A DNA stretch of 64,000 nucleotides, taken from contig CAJTYA010000002.1 in the NCBI GenBank assembly GCA_910583985.1, forward strand, positions 1 to 64,000, in the 5' to 3' direction. The notes beneath the pieces are model-generated. The model was not told the DNA's origin. It was given only the letters and a program-made list of their open reading frames with translations, and did no database searches. This DNA comes from an uncultured Alistipes sp. GTDB taxonomy: Bacteria; Bacteroidota; Bacteroidia; Bacteroidales; Rikenellaceae. This document shows, piece after piece, positions 45,918-55,243 of the stretch (positions are counted from its first letter, which is position 1; the number at the start of each line of letters is the position of its first letter). A program made the translations under genes and the position numbers.

Positions 45918-48416
45918 ATGAAAAAAAATCTCTCTCTCTGCCTTTTGTTTCTTGCGGCCGGTGCGGTTGCTCTCGGCGGTTGTTCCGGCGATGCGGCGGC
46001 CGACGGCAAGGCGGGCGCGCTGACGCAGGTGCCTTTCCAGCAAGTGACTCTCGAAGACGAATTCTGGTATCCGCGCCTGTGCACGCAGAAGCGCACGCTG
46101 GTTCCTTTCGCTCTGGAAAAGACGGAGCCGGCGGTGGAGAACCTGCGCCGCACGGCGGCGTTTCTGCGCGGCGAGAAGGACGAGCTGCCGTTCCCGCACC
46201 CCTACGTCTCGTCCGACCTCTACAAGGTGATGGAGGGGGCCGCCTATCTGCTGACCGTGGAACCGGATGCCGAGCTGGAGCGTCGCATGGACGACATCGT
46301 CGACCTCATCGCCGGAGCCCAGCAGCCGGACGGCTATCTCTACGAGTCGCACATCACGGGCGTGGCCACGACGCTGCCGGGACCCCATTACGGCGGCATG
46401 GGACACAGGCCCTATTCGGCGGTCTTGCACAGCCACGAACTTTACGACATGGGCCACATGTACGAAGCCGCCGTGGCGTATTATCAGGCCACGGGCAAGC
46501 GCAAGTGGCTGGACGTGGCCGAGAAGAACGCACGCCATATCGACAAGGTCTTTTTCGAGGGCGACCCCGCTTATAACGACGGCAAGCCCGTGAATCAGGC
46601 GCCCGGACACGAGGAGCTCGAACTGGCTCTGGTGAAGCTGTTCCGGGCCACGGGCGATTCGCTCTATCTGAGGATGGCCGGGCGGTTCCTTGACATCCGC
46701 GGCGTGACGTATCGTCCCGAAGGAACCGGCGGATGGGCACCCGAATATGCGCAGCAGCATCTTCCCGTGCGCGAGCAGCGCGAGGCGGTGGGGCATGCCG
46801 TGCGGGCCGGTTATCTCTATTCGGGCATGGCCGACGTGGCGGCCGCCACGGGCGATTCGACGTTCATGCCGGCATTGGATGCGATATGGCACGACATCGT
46901 CGACAGGAAAATGCACATTACGGGCGGACTGGGCGCCGTGCCCGGCATCGAGGGTTTCGGCCCCGCCTACGAGCTGCCCAACAGGAATACCTACGACGAG
47001 ACGTGCGCCGCCGTGGCCAATGCGATGTTCAACTACCGCATGTTCCTGCTCACGCGCGATGCGAAATACGTCGACGTGGCCGAAGCGGCCCTCTACAACA
47101 ACGTGCTGGCGGGCGTCAACCTCGAAGGCAACCGGTTCTTTTACGTGAATCCGCTCGAATCCGACGGCCGCAAGGCGTTCAACCACGGCCGCAAGGGGCG
47201 CTCGCCGTGGTTCGAGACGGCCTGCTGCCCGTCGAATCTGGCCCGGTTGATCCCGCAGGTTCCGGGGATGATCTGGTCGTACGACGGGGACGGGATCTAT
47301 TGCTCGCTCTATGCGGGCTGTTCGACGTCGGTTCCGCTGGACGGCGGTCGCGTGCGGCTGACCCAGCGCACGGAATATCCGTTCGACGGCGAAGTCGCCA
47401 TCGAGGTCGATTCCGTCGCTGAGGGCGAGGAGTTCACCCTCTGGCTGCGCGTTCCCACGTGGTGTTCGGGCGAAGGGTTCGTCGCCGGAGACCTTTACCG
47501 CTATGCCGACGGGCTGCATCCGCAGGCCGAAGTGCGCGTCAACGGCAGGCGCGTGCGCGGCAAAGCCCGGAAAGGGTTCGTTCCCGTGCGGCGCAAGTGG
47601 CGTTCGGGCGACCGGGTCGAACTGTCGCTGCCCATGCCGGTGCGTTACAATGTCGCCGACAGCCGGGTGGAAGCCGATACGGATCGGGTCTGCATCACGC
47701 GCGGTCCGCTGGTGTATTGCGCCGAGGCGGCGGATAACGCTTGGCCGGTGAGCGGCTACTGCATCGAGCGTGTCGGACAGGACGGCGAGGTGCGGCGTAT
47801 CGCCGACGGCGTATTGAGCGGCATCCCGTCGGTTCGTGTCGAGGCCCGTGCCGCCCTGAGCGACGACGAGGGGACCGAGACGCTGACGCTGGTGCCCTAT
47901 TATGCTTGGAACAACCGCGGCGACGGAGCCATGAACGTATGGTTTGCCCGTCATGCCGCCACGGTCCGCGCGGCCTCTCCGTTGGCCGACGGACCCATCG
48001 CCGACGTGCAAGCGTCGTTTACCTGCATGAGCGACGACGTGTGCGCGGTCGCCGACGGGAAGACGCCCCGCGATTCGCACGACGCGTCGATACCGCGCTG
48101 GACGAGTTGGCCCGAAATGGGCAGGGAGCAGACCGTGGAACTGACGCTGAAAGGGAGCCGGCCCGTGGAGAGCGTGTCGGTCTACTGGTACGACGACGGG
48201 ACCGGGGTGAAGCTGCCCGCGGCATGGCGTATGGAGTATCGCTCGGAGGGCGTGTGGCACGAATTCCGGCCCTATGTGACGGACCGGTTCGATGTGGCCG
48301 CCGACCGGTTCAACGTGGTGCATCCTGCGGAGAATGTCACGGCCGATGCGCTGCGCCTGCATCTGACGCCGCGTCGCGATGCCGCCGTCGGCATCTTGGA
48401 AATCGAGGTCGATTGA
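45918..48416 (+). CDS. GH127 beta-L-arabinofuranosidase-type lipoprotein
   Basis: A secreted lipoprotein of 832 residues (signal ending ALGGCSG). The GH127/DUF1680 domain is an (alpha/alpha)6 barrel, with VTLEDEFWYPRL near the start, GAQQPDGYLYESH, and the zinc and nucleophile residues: Glu and Cys in YDETCAAV (about residues 360-362) and the Cys pair in ACCPSNLAR (about 436). In the characterised Bifidobacterium enzyme the second of these motifs holds the catalytic Cys. A beta-sandwich and a further C-terminal module (from about residue 700) follow. It probably removes beta-L-arabinofuranose from plant glycans, though related families have other specificities. A terminator lies about 95 nt downstream. 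Confidence 0.9.
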   Translation: MKKNLSLCLLFLAAGAVALGGCSGDAAADGKAGALTQVPFQQVTLEDEFWYPRLCTQKRTLVPFALEKTEPAVENLRRTAAFLRGEKDELPFPHPYVSSDLYKVMEGAAYLLTVEPDAELERRMDDIVDLIAGAQQPDGYLYESHITGVATTLPGPHYGGMGHRPYSAVLHSHELYDMGHMYEAAVAYYQATGKRKWLDVAEKNARHIDKVFFEGDPAYNDGKPVNQAPGHEELELALVKLFRATGDSLYLRMAGRFLDIRGVTYRPEGTGGWAPEYAQQHLPVREQREAVGHAVRAGYLYSGMADVAAATGDSTFMPALDAIWHDIVDRKMHITGGLGAVPGIEGFGPAYELPNRNTYDETCAAVANAMFNYRMFLLTRDAKYVDVAEAALYNNVLAGVNLEGNRFFYVNPLESDGRKAFNHGRKGRSPWFETACCPSNLARLIPQVPGMIWSYDGDGIYCSLYAGCSTSVPLDGGRVRLTQRTEYPFDGEVAIEVDSVAEGEEFTLWLRVPTWCSGEGFVAGDLYRYADGLHPQAEVRVNGRRVRGKARKGFVPVRRKWRSGDRVELSLPMPVRYNVADSRVEADTDRVCITRGPLVYCAEAADNAWPVSGYCIERVGQDGEVRRIADGVLSGIPSVRVEARAALSDDEGTETLTLVPYYAWNNRGDGAMNVWFARHAATVRAASPLADGPIADVQASFTCMSDDVCAVADGKTPRDSHDASIPRWTSWPEMGREQTVELTLKGSRPVESVSVYWYDDGTGVKLPAAWRMEYRSEGVWHEFRPYVTDRFDVAADRFNVVHPAENVTADALRLHLTPRRDAAVGILEIEVD

Positions 48417-49248
48417 TCGTCCGCTTTCCGGGATTTTTTCGGAGAACGGGACGGTCCGGATCGGGCGTCGCGTTTGTGGGGGGCGACCGGCAGGATTTTT
48501 AGATACGAAATCGGGGAAGGAAATGCGACACCGCATTTTCTCCCCCGATGTTTTTTCTAAAAAGGGTATGCCGCTTGACGTCGTTTTCCGGAAACGGGCG
48601 CCGGTCGGACGCACAGCGGAGGGAGCGCTTCCTTTCGGGAAGCGCACGGGAGGCGGCGGAGACGGTTCCGCATCGGAACGCCAAGGTGTTCGAGGACTTT
48701 GGAGGGGCGGACAGGGGCGGGTTGGCGGTTTTTTCGGAATGCACGTTTCTCGTCGTCGGGATGGAAAAGGTGGTGTCGTTTCGCTGAGGGCGATCCGCCG
48801 GTTGTGCGGCTTCCGATGCTCGGCCGACGGGTGCTCCGGTGCGAAAGGATGGGGAAACGGTCGGGCGAGAACGGCCGATGCCTTCCGAAAGCGGCGGATG
48901 TTTCGTTCGAAAAGCGTGTCGGCCGGGGCGGGAGGCGGCCGGAAACTCGCGGGTTGCGGGTGCGGTCGGGCCTTGCCCGCTTTTTTGCGGTACGGGCGGA
49001 GCGTGTGCGTTTCATGAGAAACAGGAATTGAAACGGAGAGGAAAATGCGAGACAAAACCGTGCGCGGTGCCCCGGTTCGACTTCGGCGGGGCTTCGGACG
49101 GCTTCGTGCATCCGGTCCGTGAAACGGGAGGAACGACTGTCGCTTCGGAAAACCGTGTCTGCGCCGTACCTCGCGGCAGGGGCTCCGGCGTGCGGCGGTC
49201 GGGCATTCTGCGGGAAACGGCCGCGCGTTTCGTAGGCGGGTGCCGGGA
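48417..49248. other. Spacer between the GH127 gene and rmuC
   Basis: Convergent spacer of 832 bp holding one terminator at 48510-48557. The rest is GC-rich with overlapping Arg-rich ORFs and no recognised product. Confidence 0.55.
48510..48557 (+). terminator. Terminator after the GH127 gene
   Basis: ATCGGGG (48510-48516) and AAATGCG pair with CGCATTT and CCCCGAT (48543-48549), forming a long interrupted stem followed by GTTTTTT. Confidence 0.75.
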
Positions 49249-50550
49249 CTACTCTTCGGGCCGTGCGGGTTCTTCCGTGTCGTCGTAGTCGGCCATCTGG
49301 CGCGGCAGCGTTTTGGTCGCCTTGACGCCCAGTTCGCGCAGCTTTTCCGAGCGGCGGATCAGGTTGCCGCTGCCGGTTTTGAGCTGTTTGATCGCCTTGT
49401 CGTATTTGTCCGAGGCCGAGGCGATGCTCCGGCCCAGATCGGTGAGCGTGTCGGCGAAACCGACGAACTTGTCGTAGAGGTTGGCCCCCTCGGCAGCGAT
49501 GGCGATGGCGTTGCGGTTCTGGTTGTCGCGCTTCCAGAGATCGTCCACCAGCTTGAGCAGCGCGAAGAGGTTCGTCGGGCTGCTGACGATCACTTTCTTG
49601 TTGTAGGCGTCGCTCCACAGCGCGGGCTCCTGCTGCATGGCCAGCAGGAAGGCCGGTTCGTTGGGGACGAACATGATGACGAAGTCGGGTGACTGGACCA
49701 GCCTCTGGTAGCGCTTGCCGCCTAACTCGTCGATGTGGGCGCGCACCGAGCGCAGATGGTCCTTCACGTGCCGGGCGGAATCTTCCGGCGTCCGGCTTTC
49801 GGTGTAGGCGACATAGGCGGTCAGCGAGACTTTCGAGTCGATGACGATCTGCTTGCCGTCGGGCAGGTTCAGGATGACGTCCGGGCGCAGGTTGTTGCCC
49901 GACTCGTCCTTGAGGGTTTCCTGCGTGCGGTAGTGGATGCCCCGTACCAGATGCGAGCTGTCGAGGATCGTGTCGAGGATCATTTCGCCCCAGTCGCCCT
50001 GCACTTTCGAGTCGCCCTTGAGCGCGCGGGCGAGGTTCGTCGCCTCCTCCGACATGCGCAGGTTGGCTTCGCTCAGCCGGCGGATTTCCTCCTTGAGCGA
50101 GAAGCGCTGCTGGGCTTCTTTGTCGTAAACCTCGTCCACCCGGCGGCGGAAGCTGTCGATGTTTTCGCGGAAGGGTTTGAGCAGCGCCTCCAGCGATTCC
50201 CGGTTCGACTCTTTGAACTGGCGGCTTTTCTCTTCCAGAATGTCGTTGGCCATGTTGCGGAAGGCCGTGCGCTGCCGTTCGTCCCGGAGTTGTTCCTCCT
50301 CGCGGCGGCGGATGCGCTCGGCTTCGGTTTCGGCCCGCAGCGCCGCCAGCTTCTCTTCGAGCGCCTGCCGGCGGGCCCTCTCTTCGGCCGCCTCGCGGTT
50401 GCTGGCGATGAGCTCCGCGTTCCGGGCGCGGAGCTCGGCTTCGAGCCGTTCTTCCGAGCGGGCGTATTTTCGGAGCGAGGGCAGAAGACCCAGCGCGACG
50501 GCGGCGGCTCCGAGCAGGGCCCCGGCGATGAGTAGCGTGGCGTACATCAT
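49249..50550 (-). CDS. rmuC: DNA recombination protein RmuC
   Basis: A 433-residue protein with an N-terminal membrane helix (MMYATLLIAGALLGAAAVAL), a long charged coiled coil (residues 30-175) and the RmuC nuclease-like domain. The domain is marked by SKVQGDWGEMIL, LRPDVILNLPDGKQIVIDSKVSL (the PD-(D/E)xK-like core) and FVIMFVPNEPAFLLA. In E. coli RmuC limits inversions at short inverted repeats. It is divergent from rpe, with overlapping promoter regions. Confidence 0.93.
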   Translation of the reverse strand: MMYATLLIAGALLGAAAVALGLLPSLRKYARSEERLEAELRARNAELIASNREAAEERARRQALEEKLAALRAETEAERIRRREEEQLRDERQRTAFRNMANDILEEKSRQFKESNRESLEALLKPFRENIDSFRRRVDEVYDKEAQQRFSLKEEIRRLSEANLRMSEEATNLARALKGDSKVQGDWGEMILDTILDSSHLVRGIHYRTQETLKDESGNNLRPDVILNLPDGKQIVIDSKVSLTAYVAYTESRTPEDSARHVKDHLRSVRAHIDELGGKRYQRLVQSPDFVIMFVPNEPAFLLAMQQEPALWSDAYNKKVIVSSPTNLFALLKLVDDLWKRDNQNRNAIAIAAEGANLYDKFVGFADTLTDLGRSIASASDKYDKAIKQLKTGSGNLIRRSEKLRELGVKATKTLPRQMADYDDTEEPARPEE

Positions 50551-50592
50551 GGGAATCGGTGTTTATTTGCGCCGGCGAGTGCCGCCGCAGAG

Positions 50593-50600
50593 CAAAAGTA
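50593..50600 (-). promoter_or_regulatory. -7 element for rmuC
   Basis: On the minus strand this reads TACTTTTG, a perfect TAnnTTTG, 43 nt before the rmuC start. It lies within 15 nt of the rpe element on the other strand, so the two promoters may interfere. Confidence 0.5.
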
Positions 50601-50614
50601 GCGATAAAAATCAT

Positions 50615-50622
50615 TACCTTTG
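50615..50622 (+). promoter_or_regulatory. -7 element for the rpe operon
   Basis: TACCTTTG is a perfect TAnnTTTG, 38 nt before the rpe start. No -33 TTTG is seen. Confidence 0.5.
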
Positions 50623-50660
50623 TCCGGAAACGGACTTTACAAACCTAAAACAGCGGAAAT

Positions 50661-51311
50661 ATGCCAAGAATCATATCGCCCTCCGTGCTTTCGGCCGATT
50701 TCGGCCATCTGGCCGAGGACATCGCCATGCTCGACCGCAGCGAGGCCGAGTGGATCCATATCGACGTGATGGACGGAGTCTTCGTTCCGAACATTTCGTT
50801 CGGCTTCCCGGTGATGGGACCCATCCGCAAGGGGACGAAAAAAGTGCTCGACACGCATCTGATGATCGTCGAGCCCGAAAAATACATCGAACGCTTCGCC
50901 AAGGCCGGAGCCGACGTCATTACGATCCACCTCGAAGCGACGGACGACGTGCGCGGGGCCATCGCCATGATGAAGAAGGCCGGCGTCAAGGCCGGCGTCT
51001 CGATCAAGCCGGCGACGCCCGTTTCGGCCGTCGTGCCCTATCTCGACGAGCTCGATCTGGTGCTGATCATGAGCGTGGAACCCGGTTTCGGCGGCCAGTC
51101 CTTCATCGAGGGATCGACCCAAAAGGTGGCCGAACTGAAAGCGGAGATCGACCGCTGCGGTTCGCGGGCCGTCATCGAGATCGACGGCGGCATCACGCTC
51201 GGCAATGCGGCCGAGGTGTATGCGGCCGGTTGCGAGGTGCTGGTGGCCGGCAGCACGGTGTTCGCCAGCGAAGATCCGGAGCGGACGATTCACGAACTGC
51301 TCAACGTATAG
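50661..51311 (+). CDS. rpe: Ribulose-phosphate 3-epimerase
   Basis: Cytoplasmic pentose phosphate enzyme interconverting ribulose 5-phosphate and xylulose 5-phosphate. The 216-residue TIM barrel has the family motifs: SPSVLSADFGHLAEDI, WIHIDVMDGVFVPNISFG with metal ligand His and catalytic Asp, LMIVEPEKYI, MSVEPGFGGQSF and EIDGGITL with the second catalytic Asp. It opens a likely operon with the ABC-F gene 16 nt downstream. Confidence 0.96.
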   Translation: MPRIISPSVLSADFGHLAEDIAMLDRSEAEWIHIDVMDGVFVPNISFGFPVMGPIRKGTKKVLDTHLMIVEPEKYIERFAKAGADVITIHLEATDDVRGAIAMMKKAGVKAGVSIKPATPVSAVVPYLDELDLVLIMSVEPGFGGQSFIEGSTQKVAELKAEIDRCGSRAVIEIDGGITLGNAAEVYAAGCEVLVAGSTVFASEDPERTIHELLNV

Positions 51312-51327
51312 GACGGACGAATAGGCG

Positions 51328-53283
51328 ATGATTTCGGTAGACAATCTGACGGTCAGCTTCGGCGGCTGGGACCTGTTCAAGGACATTTCGTTTCTGATCA
51401 ATCCCAAGGACCGCATCGGGCTGGTGGGCAAGAACGGCGCGGGCAAGTCGACGATGCTCAAGGTGCTCGTCGGCGAACAGCCGCCCTCGTCAGGAGGCGT
51501 GTCGCGCAACGGCGACTGCACGGTGGGCTATCTGCCCCAGCAGATGAAAGTGGCCGACACGACGACGCTTTTCGCCGAGACGGAGTCGGCCTTCTGCGAA
51601 GTGCTCGATCTGGAACGCGAAATCGCTGCGCTGACCGATGAGATCGGAGAACGTACCGACTACGAGAGCGCGGAATACGAAAAACTGCTCCACCGGCTCA
51701 ACGACGCCACGGACCGTTTCCACATTCTGGGCGGACTGAACCGCGAGGCGGAGATCGAAAAGACGCTGCTCGGACTGGGGTTCGAGCGCAAGGATTTCAC
51801 CCGTGCCACGAGCGAGTTCAGCGGCGGGTGGCGCATGCGCATCGAGCTGGCCAAGCTGCTGTTGCGCCGGCCGTCGGTCTTTCTGCTCGACGAGCCGACG
51901 AACCACCTCGACATCGAGAGCATCCAGTGGCTCGAAGGGTATCTGAAGGATTACAACGGCGCTGTGGTGCTGATTTCGCACGACAGGGCTTTTCTGGACA
52001 ATGTCACCACGCGCACGATCGAAATATCGCTCGGCCGGGTATACGACTACAAGGTGCCCTACAGCCGTTACGTCGAGCTGCGGCGCGAGAGACGGCAGCA
52101 GCAGATGGCCGCCTACCAGAACCAGCAGCGGATGATCGAGCAGACCGAGGAGTTCATCGAGCGCTTCCGCTACAAGCCCACCAAGTCCAATCAGGTGCAG
52201 TCGCGCATCAAGCAGCTCGAAAAGATCGAGCGCATCGAGGTAGACGAGGAGGACCTCAGCACGCTGAACATCAAGTTCCCGCCCGCGCCCCGTTCGGGAC
52301 AGATCGTCGTGGAGGCCAAGGACGCCGGCATGCGTTTCGGTCCGAAACACGTCTTTTCCGGCGCGACGTTTACCATCGAGCGGGGCCACAAGGTGGCGTT
52401 GGTGGGCCGCAACGGCGAAGGGAAAACCACGTTCGCGCGGCTCGTGACCGGAGAGCTGACGCCCGCCGAGGGCAGTGTCCGCATCGGGCACAACGTCCGT
52501 ATCGGGTATTACGCCCAGAATCAGGACGACCTGATGAACGGCGATTTCACGGTGTACGACACGCTGGACCGGGTGGCCGTGGGCGACATACGCACGCGGC
52601 TGCGGGACATTCTGGGCGCTTTCCTGTTCCGGGGCGAGGATATCGACAAGAAAGTGCGTGTGCTTTCGGGCGGCGAGCGGGCCCGTCTGGCGATGGCCCG
52701 CCTGATGCTCGAACCCTACAACCTGCTCGTGCTCGACGAACCGACCAACCACATGGACATGCGTTCGAAGGACATCCTCAAGAACGCCGTGAAGAAGTAC
52801 GACGGGACGGTGATCGTCATTTCGCACGACAGGGAGTTTCTCGACGGGCTGGTGGAGCGGGTCTACGAGTTCCGCGACGGAGCGGTCAAGGAGCATCTGG
52901 GCGGCATCTACGACTTCCTGCGCGACAGGCAGGTCGAGTCGATGCGCGAAATCGAACGGAAGAAAACCGAGACGGCTCCGGCCGGAAAGCCCAAGGAGGC
53001 GTCCGGCAAGGAGGAATACGCCCGCAAGCGGGAGGCCGAAAAGCAACTGCGCAAGGCCGAGCGCGACGTGGAAAAGGCCGAGGCCGAGATCATGGACCTC
53101 GAAAAACAGATCGCCGAAATGGACCGGCAGATGGCCGATCCGGCGACCTACGGCATCGACCCGGCGGACGAAAGCCTCTATGCCCGCTACAACGAAATGA
53201 AAGAGCGGCTCAACAAGCTGACCTATCGCTGGGAGGAACTCTCCGTCACGTTCGAGAACCTCCGCGATTCGCTCGGCCTCTGA
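51328..53283 (+). CDS. ABC-F family ATPase (Uup/YdiF-like)
   Basis: A soluble 651-residue protein with two ABC cassettes and no membrane domain; such proteins act on ribosomes. The first cassette has Walker A GLVGKNGAGKST, signature FSGGWRMR and LLDEPTNHLD; the second GRNGEGKTTF, LSGGERAR and LDEPTNHMD. Between them is the charged linker helix pair (about residues 245-320, YVELRRERRQQQMAAYQNQQ). A C-terminal coiled coil (about 565-651) resembles Uup. It may relieve stalled ribosomes; antibiotic protection is possible but less likely in this housekeeping context. Confidence 0.92.
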   Translation: MISVDNLTVSFGGWDLFKDISFLINPKDRIGLVGKNGAGKSTMLKVLVGEQPPSSGGVSRNGDCTVGYLPQQMKVADTTTLFAETESAFCEVLDLEREIAALTDEIGERTDYESAEYEKLLHRLNDATDRFHILGGLNREAEIEKTLLGLGFERKDFTRATSEFSGGWRMRIELAKLLLRRPSVFLLDEPTNHLDIESIQWLEGYLKDYNGAVVLISHDRAFLDNVTTRTIEISLGRVYDYKVPYSRYVELRRERRQQQMAAYQNQQRMIEQTEEFIERFRYKPTKSNQVQSRIKQLEKIERIEVDEEDLSTLNIKFPPAPRSGQIVVEAKDAGMRFGPKHVFSGATFTIERGHKVALVGRNGEGKTTFARLVTGELTPAEGSVRIGHNVRIGYYAQNQDDLMNGDFTVYDTLDRVAVGDIRTRLRDILGAFLFRGEDIDKKVRVLSGGERARLAMARLMLEPYNLLVLDEPTNHMDMRSKDILKNAVKKYDGTVIVISHDREFLDGLVERVYEFRDGAVKEHLGGIYDFLRDRQVESMREIERKKTETAPAGKPKEASGKEEYARKREAEKQLRKAERDVEKAEAEIMDLEKQIAEMDRQMADPATYGIDPADESLYARYNEMKERLNKLTYRWEELSVTFENLRDSLGL

Positions 53284-53381
53284 GGGCTGCCGTCCGGTGT
53301 GCGGAACCGCACGGAAAACGGGCGGGAAGCGGCGCGTTCCCCGACAGGGGGGGACGTGCGGAGAAACGGAATCCTACTGTC

Positions 53382-54122
53382 ATGGAAAAAAATAACATTC
53401 TCTTCGGGCTGCGCCCGATTATCGAAGCCATCGAGGCGGGACGGCCGCTCGAAAAGGTCTACCTGAAAAAAGGAGCCGAGGGCGTGCTGCTCACCGAGCT
53501 GTCGGAACTTTGCCGCAGCAGGCGCATTTACGTGCAGTGGGTGCCGGTCGAAAAGCTCAACCGGCTCACCCGAAGCAACCATCAGGGGGCCGTGGCGCTG
53601 ACCTCGGCCATCGACTATGCGGACGTGCACGACATGCTGGCCGCGATTCCCGAAGACGAGACGCCGCTGCTCGTCGTTTTCGACGGCGTGACCGATGTCC
53701 GCAATTTCGGTGCGATCGCCCGCAGCGCGGAGTGCGCCGGGGCGCACGGCCTGATCATTCCGCTCAAAAATTCGGCGCCGGTCAATGCCGAGTCGATGAA
53801 GAGTTCGGCCGGAGCGCTGAGCCTCATTCCGGTGAGCCGCGTGGGAAGCATCCGCAACACGCTGAAGATGCTGCGTGCCGAGGGCCTTCAGATCGTGGCG
53901 GCGACCGAAAAGAGCAATACGCTGCTCTTCGAAGCCGACCTCGACCGGCCGACGGCCATCGTGATGGGCAGCGAGGATACGGGCATTTCGAAAGAGGTGC
54001 TCAAACTCTGCGACGTGCAGCTCGCCATTCCCATCGTGGGCGGCATCGAGTCGCTGAACGTCTCGGCCGCCGCCGCCGTCATGCTCTTCGAGGCGGTGCG
54101 TCAACGCATTGAAAACCATTAG
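53382..54122 (+). CDS. rlmB: 23S rRNA 2'-O-methyltransferase, RlmB/TrmH (SPOUT) family
   Basis: A 246-residue SpoU-type methyltransferase. The N-terminal substrate domain opens ILFGLRPIIEAIEAG, typical of RlmB. SPOUT motifs follow: VFDGVTDVRNFGAIARSAEC, IVMGSEDTGISKEVL and IPIVGGIESLNVSAAAAVML, which form the SAM-binding knot. It likely methylates a guanosine of 23S rRNA. ATG 53382 is the start; the frame is open far upstream only as a shadow of the ABC-F gene. Confidence 0.93.
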   Translation: MEKNNILFGLRPIIEAIEAGRPLEKVYLKKGAEGVLLTELSELCRSRRIYVQWVPVEKLNRLTRSNHQGAVALTSAIDYADVHDMLAAIPEDETPLLVVFDGVTDVRNFGAIARSAECAGAHGLIIPLKNSAPVNAESMKSSAGALSLIPVSRVGSIRNTLKMLRAEGLQIVAATEKSNTLLFEADLDRPTAIVMGSEDTGISKEVLKLCDVQLAIPIVGGIESLNVSAAAAVMLFEAVRQRIENH

Positions 54123-54135
54123 AACGGCGACGGAC

Positions 54136-55224
54136 ATGGAACTCGAAAAACGTTACGACGAGGCGGTGGACCTGCTGCGGGCGATGATCCGCATCCCGTC
54201 GTTCAGCCGCGAGGAATCGGGCACGGCCGATCTGCTGGCCGGCTTTCTCTCCGACAGGGGAGTGGCGGTGCATCGCAAGGGCAACAACGTATGGGCCTTC
54301 AACCGCCATTACGATCCCGCCCGCCCGACGATTCTGCTCAATTCGCACCACGATACGGTCCGGCCCAACGGCGCCTACACGCGCGATCCGTTCGATCCCG
54401 CCATCGAGGGCGACAGGCTCTACGGGTTGGGCAGCAACGACGCCGGAGCCAGCGGCGTGTCGCTGCTGGCTGCATTCCTGCATTTTTACGACCGCTCCGA
54501 CCTGCGTTACAACCTCTGCGCGGCGATCACGGCCGAGGAGGAAAACAGCGGCAGCGGAGGGCTCGAATCGGTGATTCCGGAGCTCGGTCCGCTCGCATTC
54601 GCCGTCGTGGGCGAACCGACGCTCATGCAGATGGCCATCGCCGAGCGGGGATTGATGGTCGTGGACTGCACGGCCCGCGGCCGGGCCGGACATGCCGCGC
54701 GCGAGGAGGGCGACAATGCGATCTACCGAGCCATGGAGGACATCGAGTGGTTCCGCACGTACCGCTTCCCCAAAGAGTCGGACCTGTTCGGAGCCGTCAA
54801 GATGAGCGTGACGATCGTATCGGCCGGTACGCAGCACAACGTCGTGCCCGCCGAATGCCGCTTTACCGTCGACATCCGCGTGACGGACCGCTATACGAAC
54901 GAGGAGGTGCTCGATACGATCCGGCGCCACGTGCGCTCGGAGGTCGTGCCCCGTTCCACGCGGCTCAAGCCGTCGAGCATCGACCCGCAGCACCCGATCG
55001 TCCGGGCCGGGCTCGCCCTCGGCCGCACGACCTACGGCTCGCCCACGACGTCGGATCAGGCGCTGCTCGACATTCCCTCGCTCAAGATGGGCGTGGGCGA
55101 CAGCGCCCGTTCGCACAGCGCCGACGAATTTGTCGGACTGGGCGAGATACGCGAGGGCATCGAACTGTATATCCGCATGCTGGATGCGGTGATCGCACCC
55201 TCCCGCGGCGAACGAAACCTATAA
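54136..55224 (+). CDS. M20 family metallopeptidase, ArgE-like deacetylase
   Basis: A cytoplasmic zinc amidohydrolase of 362 residues. M20 motifs: LLNSHHDTVRPNG (first metal His and catalytic Asp), LGSNDAGASGVS, and AITAEEENSGSGGL with the Glu pair. The dimerisation domain is marked by GRAGHAAREEGDNAI. It immediately precedes argH, so removal of the acetyl or succinyl group from ornithine in arginine synthesis is the best guess (Bacteroidetes use succinylated intermediates). The start is ATG 54136; a TTG at 54109 would overlap rlmB. Confidence 0.88.
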   Translation: MELEKRYDEAVDLLRAMIRIPSFSREESGTADLLAGFLSDRGVAVHRKGNNVWAFNRHYDPARPTILLNSHHDTVRPNGAYTRDPFDPAIEGDRLYGLGSNDAGASGVSLLAAFLHFYDRSDLRYNLCAAITAEEENSGSGGLESVIPELGPLAFAVVGEPTLMQMAIAERGLMVVDCTARGRAGHAAREEGDNAIYRAMEDIEWFRTYRFPKESDLFGAVKMSVTIVSAGTQHNVVPAECRFTVDIRVTDRYTNEEVLDTIRRHVRSEVVPRSTRLKPSSIDPQHPIVRAGLALGRTTYGSPTTSDQALLDIPSLKMGVGDSARSHSADEFVGLGEIREGIELYIRMLDAVIAPSRGERNL

Positions 55225-55243
55225 ATCCTATCATCATAGACGC

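Noticed and set aside
45240..49055. A 1271-codon minus-strand frame opposite the GH127 gene
   Set aside because: This is the mirror of a strongly biased GH127 coding frame, with a His/Arg/Gly-rich product and no recognisable domain.
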